Part shown: positions 1 to 8,341 of the stretch, piece by piece | Numbering within the stretch: position 1 is the first letter of the stretch | How the letters are laid out: each line of letters opens with the position of its first letter | Assembly (NCBI GenBank): GCA_963763015.1 | Contig: CAVXML010000011.1 | Coordinates: 186,001 to 250,000 of the forward strand | DNA from: Fodinibacter sp963763015 | GTDB lineage: Bacteria; Actinomycetota; Actinomycetes; Actinomycetales; Dermatophilaceae | Direction: 5' to 3' | Length of the DNA stretch: 64,000 nucleotides | Notes under the pieces: model-generated | What the model was told of the DNA's origin: nothing | The model's input: only the letters and a program-made list of their open reading frames with translations | The model's database searches: none | Program-made: the position numbers and the translations under genes

Positions 1-321
1 GAGCGGAGCATCCGGGACGGGGACACGGTGCTCGTGCGGTCGGCGGTCGGGCAGGTCGAGGTCGAGGTGGCCGCCACCGACGACCTCATGCCGGGAGTCG
101 TGTCGCTGCCGCACGGCTACGGGCACCGGAGGGAGGGAGTGCGCCTGCGGAACGCCGGGCGGCTGCCGGGGGCGTCGGTCAACGACCTGACGGACCCGTC
201 CGTGGTCGAGGGGTTGTCAGCCAACGCAGTCCTCAACGGGGTGCCGGTGACGGTCGAGCCGCTCGCCGCGCCGGCCGCCGAGAAGGCCGTGAGCGGAGCC
301 ACCCGCGAGGAGCCGGGCTGA
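1..321 (+). CDS. Molybdopterin oxidoreductase, C-terminal end (partial)
   Basis: The reading frame is open from the first base of the window and stops at 319-321, giving the last 106 residues of a larger protein. The sequence matches the molybdopterin-dinucleotide-binding C-terminal domain of the DMSO-reductase family: a 'DGDTVLVRSAVG' strand, 'MPGVVSLPHGYGH', and 'NDLTDPSVVEGLSANAVLNG'. That fold closes over the Mo-bis-MGD cofactor. The substrate cannot be told from this end. It converges on the TetR gene, with only about 8 nt between the two stop codons. Confidence 0.85.
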   Translation, partial: ERSIRDGDTVLVRSAVGQVEVEVAATDDLMPGVVSLPHGYGHRREGVRLRNAGRLPGASVNDLTDPSVVEGLSANAVLNGVPVTVEPLAAPAAEKAVSGATREEPG

Positions 322-329
322 CCGGGCGC

Positions 330-944
330 TCAGCCGTCCGCGGTGAGGAGTGCGAGCGCGCGGGTGCAGTGGTCGACCAGGCCGGCCCTGGCGGCATCCC
401 TCTCCGACCGCGGTAGAGCAGACCACTGGAGGGCCCGGTCCTCCAGGTAGGCCACCCACCCGTGCACCACGGGGCGCACGGCATCCGGCTGTCCCGTGGC
501 GGCCATGACGGCCGAGGCGAGGTGCTCCCGGATTCCCGCCACGCCGTCGGTGGCAGCGGCCCGCACGATGGGGGCCTGACCGAGCACGAGCGCGACGTAG
601 GACGCCCGTCGTCGAGAGACCTGGTCGAGGAACCGCTCGACGACCTGGCGCACGGCCGCGTCGCCGGCCACGCCGGCATCCGGGGCGACGTTCCTGGCCA
701 CCCGCCGGCCGGCCGCCTCGACGACGGCGCGGTGGTAGTCGGTCTTGGTCGGGAAGTAGTGGAAGAGCAGCCCGCGGGACACCCCCGCCTCGGCGGCGAC
801 CTCGTCGAGCGAGAGGTCCTGGACCGGGCGCTCGACGAACTTGCGCAGGCCGATGCCCACGAGCTGGCGTCGCCGGTCGTCCGGGGTCATCCGCACTCGC
901 GCCGTCCCCGCCAGACCGTTCGCCGGCGCTCGGTCCTCCGCCAT
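330..944 (-). CDS. TetR/AcrR-family transcriptional regulator
   Basis: About 204 residues. The N-terminal helix-turn-helix is clear ('LSLDEVAAEAGVSRGLLFHYFPTK'), followed by a helical ligand-binding domain typical of TetR length. It is divergent from the acyl-CoA dehydrogenase operon, so it most likely represses that operon and itself, with an acyl-CoA or related metabolite as inducer (inference). An ATG four codons upstream, at 956, is in frame but would lie inside the palindrome at 949-963, so I prefer the ATG at 944; the start is not certain. Confidence 0.88.
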   Translation of the reverse strand: MAEDRAPANGLAGTARVRMTPDDRRRQLVGIGLRKFVERPVQDLSLDEVAAEAGVSRGLLFHYFPTKTDYHRAVVEAAGRRVARNVAPDAGVAGDAAVRQVVERFLDQVSRRRASYVALVLGQAPIVRAAATDGVAGIREHLASAVMAATGQPDAVRPVVHGWVAYLEDRALQWSALPRSERDAARAGLVDHCTRALALLTADG

Positions 945-948
945 GCTA

Positions 949-963
949 TTGAGCATTGCTCAA
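949..963. promoter_or_regulatory. Probable TetR operator palindrome
   Basis: A perfect inverted repeat, TTGAGCA-T-TGCTCAA, lies between the divergent TetR and acyl-CoA dehydrogenase genes. Its left half, TTGAGC (949-954), is exactly 17 bp upstream of the TAGGGT -10 box at 972-977. A bound dimer would therefore cover the -35 element of the operon promoter. Confidence 0.7.
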
Positions 964-971
964 CAACCCTC

Positions 972-977
972 TAGGGT
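972..977 (+). promoter_or_regulatory. Leaderless -10 box for acyl-CoA dehydrogenase
   Basis: TAGGGT ends 6 nt before the ATG at 984, and no Shine-Dalgarno sequence is present. Transcription would start at or within a base or two of the start codon. The -35 candidate TTGAGC is at 949-954 with a 17-bp spacer. Confidence 0.7.
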
Positions 978-983
978 CAAGGC

Positions 984-2279
984 ATGGACTTCGCTCCCTC
1001 TCCTCGCGCCGCGGACCTCGCGCGGCGCGTCCGCGAGTTCGTCGACACCGAGGTCGAGCCGATGGAGTCGTCAGTGCTGCGCGACGTCGCCGAGCGGCGC
1101 GCCCGTGGTGAGGACGCCTGGCCGCCGTCACCGGTGGTCGAGGAGCTCAAGGGCAGGGCTCGCAGCCAAGGCCTCTGGAACCTCTTCCTCCCCGCCGGGC
1201 ACGGCGACCGGTACGCCGCCCGCTTCGGCACCGACGGCGGCACCGGCCTGAGCAACACCGACTACGCCGCAGTCGCAGAGCAGATGGGCCGCTCCGCCCT
1301 GGCACCCCTGGTGCTCAACTGCAACGCGCCTGACACCGGCAACATGGAGGTCCTGCTGCGCTACGGCACCCCCGCGCAGCAGGAGGAGTGGCTCGAACCA
1401 CTCCTCCAGGGCCGGGTGCGCAGCACCTTCCTCATGACCGAGCCGGGCGTCGCGAGCTCCGACGCCACGACCATGCAGGCGCGCGCGTCCCTGGACGGCG
1501 ACGACGTCGTGCTCGAGGGCCGCAAGTGGTGGTCGACGGGCGCCGGCCACCCGGACTGTCGGGTGGGCGTCTTCATGGGGCTGACGGATCCCGAGGCGCA
1601 CCGACACCGCCAGCACTCGATGGTGCTCGTGCCGATGGACGCGCCCGGAGTGCGGGTGGAGCGGATGCTGACCGCGCTGGGCCAGTACGACGAGCCGCTG
1701 GGTCACGGCGAGGTCAGACTGACGGGTGTGCGCCTGCCGGCCAGCAGCATCCTCGCCGGGCCGGGACGCGCCTTCGAGATCGCCCAGGGGCGCCTCGGCC
1801 CGGGCCGGGTTCACCACTGCATGCGGCTCATCGGGTTGGCCGAGAGGGCACTCGAGCTGGCCTGCGAGCGTGCCACGAGCCGGGTCGCGTTCGGCAAGCC
1901 GCTGGCCAACCTCGGCGGCAACCGGGAGCGCCTGGCGCGCGCCCGCATCGCCATCAGCTCCGCCCGGCTGCTCGTGCTCCACGCCGCCTGGAAGCTCGAC
2001 ACCGTCGGGATCGAGGGCGCCCAGTCCGAGGTCTCCGAGATCAAGGCGGCCGTCCCGCAGATGGCGTGCGACGTCATCGACCTGGCGATCCAGCTGCACG
2101 GCGGTGGCGGGATGAGCGAGGACTTTCCCCTCGCAGCCGCGTACGCCGGCGCCCGTAGCCTCCGGCTGGCCGACGGACCCGACGAGGTGCACCTCGCAGT
2201 GGTGGCCCGGCACCTCCTGCGTCCGTACGCCTCGACGGCCGCTGCGGCAGCCGCCCGCCGGGAAGAGGAGTCCCGATGA
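984..2279 (+). CDS. Acyl-CoA dehydrogenase, ACAD10/11 (LvaC-like) type
   Basis: A 431-residue FAD flavoprotein with the acyl-CoA dehydrogenase fold. Its signature stretches match the ACAD10/ACAD11 branch rather than ordinary beta-oxidation enzymes: 'NCNAPDTGNMEVL' near residue 112, 'KWWSTGAG' near 181, 'FEIAQGRLGPGRVHHCMR' from about 264, then 'GLAERALELACERATSR'. In that branch, and in bacterial LvaC, the protein acts on a 4-phosphorylated acyl-CoA made by an APH-like kinase and removes phosphate to give an enoyl-CoA. Here the kinase is a separate gene two places downstream, which supports the same chemistry. First gene of a five-gene operon; the ATGA overlap with the next gene implies translational coupling. 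Confidence 0.88.
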   Translation: MDFAPSPRAADLARRVREFVDTEVEPMESSVLRDVAERRARGEDAWPPSPVVEELKGRARSQGLWNLFLPAGHGDRYAARFGTDGGTGLSNTDYAAVAEQMGRSALAPLVLNCNAPDTGNMEVLLRYGTPAQQEEWLEPLLQGRVRSTFLMTEPGVASSDATTMQARASLDGDDVVLEGRKWWSTGAGHPDCRVGVFMGLTDPEAHRHRQHSMVLVPMDAPGVRVERMLTALGQYDEPLGHGEVRLTGVRLPASSILAGPGRAFEIAQGRLGPGRVHHCMRLIGLAERALELACERATSRVAFGKPLANLGGNRERLARARIAISSARLLVLHAAWKLDTVGIEGAQSEVSEIKAAVPQMACDVIDLAIQLHGGGGMSEDFPLAAAYAGARSLRLADGPDEVHLAVVARHLLRPYASTAAAAAARREEESR

Positions 2280-3085
2280 GCCGGCGTGTCCTCGTCACCG
2301 GTGGCGCGTCAGGCCTCGGCCTGGCCCTGACACAGCAGCTCGTGGCCCGGGGCGAGCGGGTGCTCGTCGTGGACCTCGCGGAGGACCGGCCGACCACGAT
2401 CCCCGGCCCGGCGGCGTACCGGCGGCTCGACGTGCGCTCGCAGCAGGACTGGGATGCCGCCCGCGCCTGGGTGAGCGAGGAGTGGTCGGGCCTGGACCTC
2501 CTCGTCAACAACGCGGGGGTCGCGACCGGGGGCCGCATCGACATCGAGTCGATGTCCGACTGGGAGCGCGTGGTCGACATCAACCTCCTCGGTGTGGCCC
2601 GCGGCTGCCACACGTTCACGCCGGTGCTCAAGGCGCAGCGCAGTGGGCACATCGTCAACGTCGCGTCGTTGGCCGGGCTCGTCCACGGCCCCGGCATGGC
2701 CAGCTACAACGCGACCAAGGCCGGGGTGGTCGCTCTCAGCGAGACGCTCTGGTTCGAGCTCGCCCCGTGGGGCGTCGACGTGTCGGTGGTCTGCCCGGCG
2801 TTCTTCAGGACCAACCTGCACGAGTCGTTCGCCGGCAAGGACGCCGCGATGCAGGAGGCCGGGATGCGGCTCATCACCCAGGCCAAGGCCGACGCCGCCC
2901 ACGTCGCCGCGATCGTGCTCAAGGGCGTCGATGCACGCCGGCACATCATCCTCACCGACCGGCTGGGCTACCAGGCGTACCTCTCCAAGCGCCTCGCCCG
3001 CCCGCTCTACAACCGGATGCTCGGGGCGCAGGCGAAGCGGCTCGCCCGCCGGGCCGGTGCCGATCCCCAGGACTTCCTGCCGTGA
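2276..3085 (+). CDS. Short-chain dehydrogenase/reductase
   Basis: A 269-residue classical SDR. The cofactor motif TGGASGLG is at residues 8-15, NNAG near 78, a catalytic Ser in 'NVASLAG', and the active site YNATK has Tyr144 and Lys148. The residue after beta-2 is Asp (VVDLAED), which usually means NAD(H) preference. The start overlaps the preceding stop by 4 nt (ATGA), with a GAGGAG ribosome site just upstream. Its position between the ACAD11-like dehydrogenase and kinase suggests it oxidises or forms a hydroxyacyl intermediate; the substrate is not known. Confidence 0.9.
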   Translation: MSRRVLVTGGASGLGLALTQQLVARGERVLVVDLAEDRPTTIPGPAAYRRLDVRSQQDWDAARAWVSEEWSGLDLLVNNAGVATGGRIDIESMSDWERVVDINLLGVARGCHTFTPVLKAQRSGHIVNVASLAGLVHGPGMASYNATKAGVVALSETLWFELAPWGVDVSVVCPAFFRTNLHESFAGKDAAMQEAGMRLITQAKADAAHVAAIVLKGVDARRHIILTDRLGYQAYLSKRLARPLYNRMLGAQAKRLARRAGADPQDFLP

Positions 3086-4176
3086 CGGAGGTGGCCGGCT
3101 CCGCGCCGGTGCGCGAGGAGGACGCGTTCGAGGTCGAGCGCGTCGTCCTCTGGCTGCGGGACAACGCGATCGACGCTCCTGCACTGGGCGGCATTCCCGT
3201 GGTGCGCCAGTTCGTGGGCGGCGCCTCGAACCTCACCTACCTCCTGCGGTACGGCGGTGGGCCGGATGCCGGGGGGCGCGACCTCATCCTGCGCCGCCCC
3301 CCGGCCGGCACCAAGGCCAAGGGGGCTCACGACATGCGCCGCGAGCACGACGTCCAGGCAGCGCTGGCTCCTGTGTTCCCCGTGGTCCCGCGGATGGTCG
3401 CGTACTGCGCTGACCCCTCGGTCATCGGCTCGGAGTTCTATGTCATGGAGCGCATCGAGGGAACCATCGTGCGCCGCGACGTGCCGACCGAGCTGGGTCT
3501 GGACCGAGACGGCGTGAAACGGCTGTGCAACAACGCTGTAGACACGCTCGTGGACCTCCATGACGTCGACCTGGACGTCAGTGGCCTCGCCCAGCTGGAC
3601 CGAGGTGACGGGTACGTGCGGCGCCAGGTCGAGGGGTGGTCCCATCGCTACCGGCGGGCACGCACCGAGGACGTGGGTGACTTCGAGGCGACGATGGCCT
3701 GGCTCGAGACGCAGCAGCCGGCGGACCGTCCGCATGTGCTCGTGCACAACGACTTCCGCTTCGACAACCTGGTCCTCGCCCCCGACGACCCCACGCGCAT
3801 CGCCGGGGTCCTCGACTGGGAGATGGCGACGGTGGGCGACCCCCTCATGGACCTCGCGTGCGCCTTGGCCTACTGGGTGCAGGCCGATGACCACCCTGCA
3901 TTCCTGGCGATGCGGCTCCAGCCGACCCACACGCCGGGGATGCTCACCCGGGCCGAGGTCATCGACCGCTACGCCGAGGCACGTGGACTCGTCGTGACGC
4001 CGGAGCAGTGGCGGTTCTACGAGGTCTTCGGCGCCTTTCGGCTCGCGGTCATCGCCCAGCAGATCTACCACCGCTTCCACCACCGCCAGACGACCAACCC
4101 GGCATACCGTGAGTTCCGCGAGGTCGTCCGCTTCCTCGACTCCCGCTGCACCGCACTCGTCGGTGCCACCGCCTGA
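3082..4176 (+). CDS. APH-family kinase, ACAD11/LvaA-like 4-hydroxyacyl-CoA kinase candidate
   Basis: A 364-residue phosphotransferase of the aminoglycoside-phosphotransferase (choline kinase) fold. Nucleotide-binding segment 'RQFVGGASNLTYLL', catalytic loop HNDFRFDN (His222, Asp224, Asn229), and magnesium-binding DWE (Asp245). 'SVIGSEFYVMERIEG' and 'GYVRRQVEGW' are characteristic of the kinase half of ACAD10/ACAD11 and of LvaA, which phosphorylate the 4-hydroxyl of 4-hydroxyacyl-CoA. It is unlikely to be an antibiotic-resistance enzyme. The GTG start at 3082 overlaps the SDR stop (GTGA). The same frame is open for 200 codons upstream, but that stretch is antisense-like sequence across the SDR. 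Confidence 0.85.
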   Translation: MTEVAGSAPVREEDAFEVERVVLWLRDNAIDAPALGGIPVVRQFVGGASNLTYLLRYGGGPDAGGRDLILRRPPAGTKAKGAHDMRREHDVQAALAPVFPVVPRMVAYCADPSVIGSEFYVMERIEGTIVRRDVPTELGLDRDGVKRLCNNAVDTLVDLHDVDLDVSGLAQLDRGDGYVRRQVEGWSHRYRRARTEDVGDFEATMAWLETQQPADRPHVLVHNDFRFDNLVLAPDDPTRIAGVLDWEMATVGDPLMDLACALAYWVQADDHPAFLAMRLQPTHTPGMLTRAEVIDRYAEARGLVVTPEQWRFYEVFGAFRLAVIAQQIYHRFHHRQTTNPAYREFREVVRFLDSRCTALVGATA

Positions 4177-4189
4177 CCCCGGAGGACCT

Positions 4190-4942
4190 GTGGCCACGAC
4201 CCTGATCACCGGCGCGAGCTCGGGTCTCGGCGCCGAGATGGCGCGCCAGCTCGCGGCGCGGGGCTGGGACCTCGCGCTCGCCGCGCGCCGTACGGAGCGG
4301 CTGGAGGAGCTGCGTGACGACATCCTCGCTGCGAACCCCGGGCGCCGGGTGGAGCTGCGCGAGCTCGACGTGACCGACGACGAGCAGGTGTTCGAGGTCT
4401 TCCGCGCGTTCCGCGACGACTTCGGCACGATCGACCGGGTCATCGTCAACGCCGGGCTCGGCAAGGGGGCACCGCTGGGAACCGGCCGCTACGACGCCAA
4501 CCGCCAGACGGCGATGACGAACTTCGTCGCCGCGCTGGCGCAGACCGAGGCCGCCATGGAGATCTTCCGGGACCAGAAGCGGGGGCACCTCGTGATGATC
4601 TCCTCGGTCTCCGCGATGCGCGGCATGCGCAAGACCGTGACGACGTATGCCGCGACGAAGGCCGGTGTGGCGGTGCTCGCCGAGGGCATCCGCAACGAGA
4701 TGCTCGGCGAGCCGGACCTCGACATCAGGGTGTCGACCATCTACCCCGGCTACATCCGCTCGGAGATGAACGAACGGGTGAAGAACACGCCGTTCATGGT
4801 CGACACCGAGACGGGCGTGCGAGCCATGGTCGAGGCGATCGAGAAGGAGAAGGCCAACGCGCTCGTGCCGCCCTGGCCCTGGGTGCCGCTCGGCAAGGCG
4901 ATGCGCCACCTGCCGTTGCCCCTGGTGAGAAGGATCGTGTGA
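4190..4942 (+). CDS. Short-chain dehydrogenase/reductase
   Basis: About 250 residues, classical SDR: TGASSGLG at residues 7-14, an Arg-rich segment after beta-2 (AARRTERLEEL, suggesting NADP(H)), and YAATK with Tyr153 and Lys157. The GTG start at 4190 is chosen because GGAGG lies at 4181-4185 and the protein then begins directly with the first Rossmann strand. It sits 13 nt after the kinase stop, in the same operon. Family resemblance is to the SDRs found beside acyl-CoA genes in actinomycetes; the substrate is unknown. Confidence 0.9.
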   Translation: MATTLITGASSGLGAEMARQLAARGWDLALAARRTERLEELRDDILAANPGRRVELRELDVTDDEQVFEVFRAFRDDFGTIDRVIVNAGLGKGAPLGTGRYDANRQTAMTNFVAALAQTEAAMEIFRDQKRGHLVMISSVSAMRGMRKTVTTYAATKAGVAVLAEGIRNEMLGEPDLDIRVSTIYPGYIRSEMNERVKNTPFMVDTETGVRAMVEAIEKEKANALVPPWPWVPLGKAMRHLPLPLVRRIV

Positions 4943-5910
4943 CCGTGGCTCGCGTCGTCGTGACTGCCCGGCTTCCCGGGGATGCCGCGGCGCGCCTCCG
5001 AGCAGCCGGCCACGACGTGACCTACCGCGACGTCGACGCGCCCAGTCCACGTGAGGAGCTGCTCGTCTCGGTGGCGGGCGCCGAGGGCATCGTCGCGCCG
5101 CTCGTGGACCGGGTCGACGCCGAGCTGATCGACGCCGCCGGCTCGGCGCTGAAGGTGGTGGCGAACGTGGCCGTGGGTTACGACAACGTCGACCTCGGAG
5201 CCTGTGCCGAGAGGGGTGTCGTCGTGACGAACACGCCTGGCGTTCTCACCGACGCCACTGCCGACATCGCCATGGCCCTGGTGCTGATGTCGACGCGGGG
5301 CCTCGCGGCGGCCGAGCGCCGGGTCCGCACCGGTGTCCCCTGGCGATGGAGCCTCACCGGCGACCTCGGCACGGGGCTGAGGGGCAAGACCCTCGGCATC
5401 GTCGGGCCGGGGGCCATCGGCCTGGCGACGGCACGTCGGGCGAAGGCCTTCGGCATGGAGGTCCTCCTCACCGGGCGCTCCGAGCCGGACCCCGGCGTCG
5501 TCGAGGGGCTCGCCGCCATGGTGGTTGGGCTTCCTGAGCTGCTCACGGCATCCGACGTGGTGTCGCTGCACTGTCCGCTCACACCGCAGACGCGTCATCT
5601 CGTGGGGGCGGCCGAGCTGCGGGCGATGAAGGCCACTGCACACCTGGTGAACACCGCCCGGGGGCCGGTGGTCGACGAGGGCGCGCTCGTGGCGGCCTTG
5701 GAGTCGGGCGAGATCGCCGGGGCGGGGCTCGACGTGTATGAGGACGAGCCCCGCGTGCATCCTGGCCTGCTGGGCCGCGAGGACGTCGTGCTGCTGCCGC
5801 ACGTCGGGTCTGCGACCGTGGAGACCCGGACGGCGATGGCCGAGCTGGCCGTGGACAACGTCGTCGCCGTCCTTGCCGGTCGTGGCCCGCTCACGCCCGT
5901 GCGCGCGTGA
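4939..5910 (+). CDS. D-isomer-specific 2-hydroxyacid dehydrogenase
   Basis: A 323-residue NAD(P)-dependent 2-hydroxyacid dehydrogenase of the glyoxylate/hydroxypyruvate reductase type. The dinucleotide-binding motif 'GIVGPGAIGLATA' starts near residue 155. The catalytic triad is visible: Arg241 in 'NTARGPVVDE', Glu near 269 in 'YEDEP', and His288 in 'LLPHVGSAT'. The start overlaps the preceding SDR stop by 4 nt. As last gene of the operon it could reduce a 2-oxo acid product such as glyoxylate or pyruvate, which is inference. Confidence 0.9.
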   Translation: MTVARVVVTARLPGDAAARLRAAGHDVTYRDVDAPSPREELLVSVAGAEGIVAPLVDRVDAELIDAAGSALKVVANVAVGYDNVDLGACAERGVVVTNTPGVLTDATADIAMALVLMSTRGLAAAERRVRTGVPWRWSLTGDLGTGLRGKTLGIVGPGAIGLATARRAKAFGMEVLLTGRSEPDPGVVEGLAAMVVGLPELLTASDVVSLHCPLTPQTRHLVGAAELRAMKATAHLVNTARGPVVDEGALVAALESGEIAGAGLDVYEDEPRVHPGLLGREDVVLLPHVGSATVETRTAMAELAVDNVVAVLAGRGPLTPVRA

Positions 5911-6018
5911 GCCTCACCTGCGTCCTGCGCTCCGGTCTGTCGGTTCTGACGCTGGCCTTGAGCCGGACGCGGGGGATGTGCAGCCCTCGAATCGGCTGCT
6001 CCTGCGACGAGCTGACCA

Positions 6019-6414
6019 TCAGGGCGGGGACCTGAGGGGCTCCACGGTGTAGTGGATCGTCTGGGCCACGATCTTGCCTGCCTCGATCAGGTACGAGTCC
6101 ACCCCGTCGCGGACCCGGACGCTGGAGTCGTCGTAGGTCCACTCCAGCATCCCGATCCTGTCGTCGACCGCGATGAAGGTGTAGTCGAACGCGTTGTGCC
6201 CCGGCAGCTCCTCGGAGAGCATCTGGGCCAGCTGCCTGACGCCGTCATGCCCTCTGAACGTGCCGCGGTTGATCAGGACGACGACGTCCTCGGCGACATT
6301 GCGCTGGAGATCCTCCTCGAGGATGCGGTCGACGGGCTTGTCGCCCCAGTCGTTGGCCAGGTTCAGGTGGTCATCGAGCACTTGGCGCGCCGTCCGTCGA
6401 CTGAGGTCCTCCAT
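6019..6414 (-). CDS. SnoaL/NTF2-like small protein
   Basis: A 131-residue protein with the cone-shaped NTF2/SnoaL pattern: an N-terminal helix, 'VAEDVVVLINRGTFRGHDGVRQLAQML', then beta strands 'FIAVDDRIGMLEWTYDD'. Families of this type include polyketide cyclases, ketosteroid isomerases and stress proteins; no catalytic residues settle which applies. A strong ribosome site, GAAGGAGG, precedes the ATG. Divergently arranged with the GNAT gene. Confidence 0.75.
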   Translation of the reverse strand: MEDLSRRTARQVLDDHLNLANDWGDKPVDRILEEDLQRNVAEDVVVLINRGTFRGHDGVRQLAQMLSEELPGHNAFDYTFIAVDDRIGMLEWTYDDSSVRVRDGVDSYLIEAGKIVAQTIHYTVEPLRSPP

Positions 6415-6514
6415 GGTGGCCTCCTTCGGCCTCGCACATCACACCAGCGTCGCTCTGCCCGGCCCTCAAGGCAACCTCCACGCTCGGCCCCGCTGGCTGC
6501 CGCATGATGGTTGC

Positions 6515-7012
6515 GTGCCGTCAGACACGATTCCGCTGGTCAGGCCGATCACTCCGGGTGATCGTGACTGGGTGGCAGACACACTCGTCCAGGAGTGGAC
6601 GTCGACGTCCGTGGCGCGGCGTGGTGAGCTGGTCGAAGCGGCCGGGTTACCGGGCTACCTGGCAACGCTGGCTGATCGGCGCGTCGGGCTCGCGCTGGTC
6701 GACATCCATGACCGGGCGTACGAGATCCTCGCCATCAGCACCAGCGAGCCACGACGTGGCATCGGGCAGGCGCTCATGGAGCGCTGTTTCGATGAGGCGC
6801 GAGCCACCGGCTGCCGGCGCGTGTGGCTGGTGACCACGAACAACAACATCGGCGCCATCGCCTTCTACCAGCGCCTGGGCATGGACCTGCTGGCGCTGCA
6901 TCGGCATGCCGTCGACGAGTCGAGGCGACTCAAGCCGACGATCCCGCTGCGCGATGCCGCTGGCCTGCGCATCGACCACGAGCTCGAGTTCGAGGTGCTC
7001 CTCGAGATCTGA
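6515..7012 (+). CDS. GNAT-family N-acetyltransferase
   Basis: About 165 residues. The acetyl-CoA-binding motif A is 'SEPRRGIGQALMERCFDEAR', with motif B 'VWLVTTNNNIGAIAFYQRLGM'. The GTG at 6515 is chosen because the protein then begins right at the first beta strand (PLVRPITPGD). A CATGAT box 6 nt upstream would fit the leaderless pattern of this genome, though less well than TANNNT. Substrate not identifiable. Confidence 0.85.
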   Translation: MPSDTIPLVRPITPGDRDWVADTLVQEWTSTSVARRGELVEAAGLPGYLATLADRRVGLALVDIHDRAYEILAISTSEPRRGIGQALMERCFDEARATGCRRVWLVTTNNNIGAIAFYQRLGMDLLALHRHAVDESRRLKPTIPLRDAAGLRIDHELEFEVLLEI

Positions 7013-7098
7013 CTCCCGCTCCCGCGCCATGGGGGAAGGGAGGTCGATGCCCCGCTCCTGTGCGCCGAGGGCCGGCTCGATGCGGGCCACCCGGTCCC

Positions 7099-8142
7099 CT
7101 AGAGCTCCGCGCGCAGGATCGAGGCAGCGCCCGCCATGGCGCGCATCTTTCCCTCAGCGCTCGCGCGAGGAAGGTACTTCATCCCGCAGTCGGTGGCGAT
7201 GGTGATCCGCTCTGGCGAGATGAAGGGAAAGGCCCGGCGCACCCGGTCGGCGACCAGCTCGGCCGACTCGACCTCGTGCTGGGAGAGGTCGATGACGCCC
7301 AGGATGACGGTCTTGTCGCTGAGGTCCCTCAGCACCCCCAGGTCGAGACCCGACTGTGCGGTCTCGATCGAGATCTGGTCAGCCGGACAACCGGCCAGCT
7401 CGGGCAGGAAGGAATACCCCTGGGGCCGGTCGTGGATGATCGCGGCGTACCCGAAGCAGATGTGCACGGCCGTGGTACCGGTGACGCCGTCCAAAGCGGA
7501 ATTCAGCGCGGCGAGGCCGTACTCCCGTGCCGCCTCGGGCCGGGCCTGCATGTACGGCTCGTCGATCTGGACCACGTCGGCACCCGCGGCATGGAGGTCC
7601 TTGATCTCGGCGTTCACGGCGGCGGCGTACGCAAGGGCCGCCGAGGCGAGGTCTGGGTAGTGGTCGTTCTGCGCCTGCTGCGACATCGTGAACGGGCCGG
7701 GCACCGTCATCTTGACCTTGTGAGCGGTGTTGGCCTTCAGGAACTCAACGTCGCGAACGCCGACAGGGTGCGGCCGGACGATCGGTCCGGCGATCCGCGG
7801 GACCGGGTTGGGGTGCCCGCTGCGATCGAGGGCGGTCCCCGGGTTGTCGATGTCCACACCCTCGAGCGCAGTGGCGAAGTGGTTGCTGTACGACTCCCGC
7901 CGCATCTCACCGTCGGTGATGATGTCCAGGCCCGCCACCTCCTGCGCTCGGATGGCCAACACAGTGGCGTCGTCCTGCGCCTGCTGGAGGTACTCCGGAT
8001 CAACCCGCCACAGCTCCTTGGCTCGAACGCGCGGAGGAAAGCGGTGCGCCAGCCTGTCCCGGTCGATCAACCAGTCCGGCTGGGCGTAACTGCCCACCAA
8101 CGAGGTCGGGAGGATCGGCAACGGGGAGGCAGTCACGGTCAC
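7099..8142 (-). CDS. Cobalamin-independent methionine synthase (MetE C-terminal) family protein
   Basis: A 347-residue stand-alone UROD/MetE-like barrel, about half the length of full MetE. Zinc-thiolate ligands of the family are present: HxC (His227, Cys229 in 'VHICFGY') and Cys319 in 'DCGMKYLP'. 'QIDEPYMQ' matches the MetE core. Such short homologues lack the N-terminal folate domain and probably transfer a methyl group from another donor to a thiol; the substrate is not known. The GTG at 8142 is supported by TAGAGT 7 nt upstream. Confidence 0.85.
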   Translation of the reverse strand: MTVTASPLPILPTSLVGSYAQPDWLIDRDRLAHRFPPRVRAKELWRVDPEYLQQAQDDATVLAIRAQEVAGLDIITDGEMRRESYSNHFATALEGVDIDNPGTALDRSGHPNPVPRIAGPIVRPHPVGVRDVEFLKANTAHKVKMTVPGPFTMSQQAQNDHYPDLASAALAYAAAVNAEIKDLHAAGADVVQIDEPYMQARPEAAREYGLAALNSALDGVTGTTAVHICFGYAAIIHDRPQGYSFLPELAGCPADQISIETAQSGLDLGVLRDLSDKTVILGVIDLSQHEVESAELVADRVRRAFPFISPERITIATDCGMKYLPRASAEGKMRAMAGAASILRAEL

Positions 8143-8149
8143 TCTCGTG

Positions 8150-8155
8150 ACTCTA
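8150..8155 (-). promoter_or_regulatory. Leaderless -10 box for the MetE-like gene
   Basis: Minus-strand TAGAGT ends 7 nt before the GTG at 8142. It decides the start: the reading frame stays open further upstream, to a codon at 8448, but that would put the promoter inside the gene. Confidence 0.6.
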
Positions 8156-8341
8156 GGACCGGCGTCGTCGTCGAGGAAGACGTCGAGCTCGCACGTCACC
8201 ACTCCGGCTTCGTCCTCGGCCGACGCGTCACCACCCCGCTGAGGAGCCGGGTGCACGTCAAGGTCGTCCACCCTGATCGTGTGCCTCCTCGCCGCCCCGT
8301 CCGGCGCCTGGAGAGTCGCCTGGACGGGTGGATACTGCAGC

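Noticed and set aside
3082..4176. Antibiotic-resistance reading of the APH-family gene
   Set aside because: Its conserved blocks are those of the ACAD11/LvaA kinase branch, and it lies inside an acyl-CoA operon.
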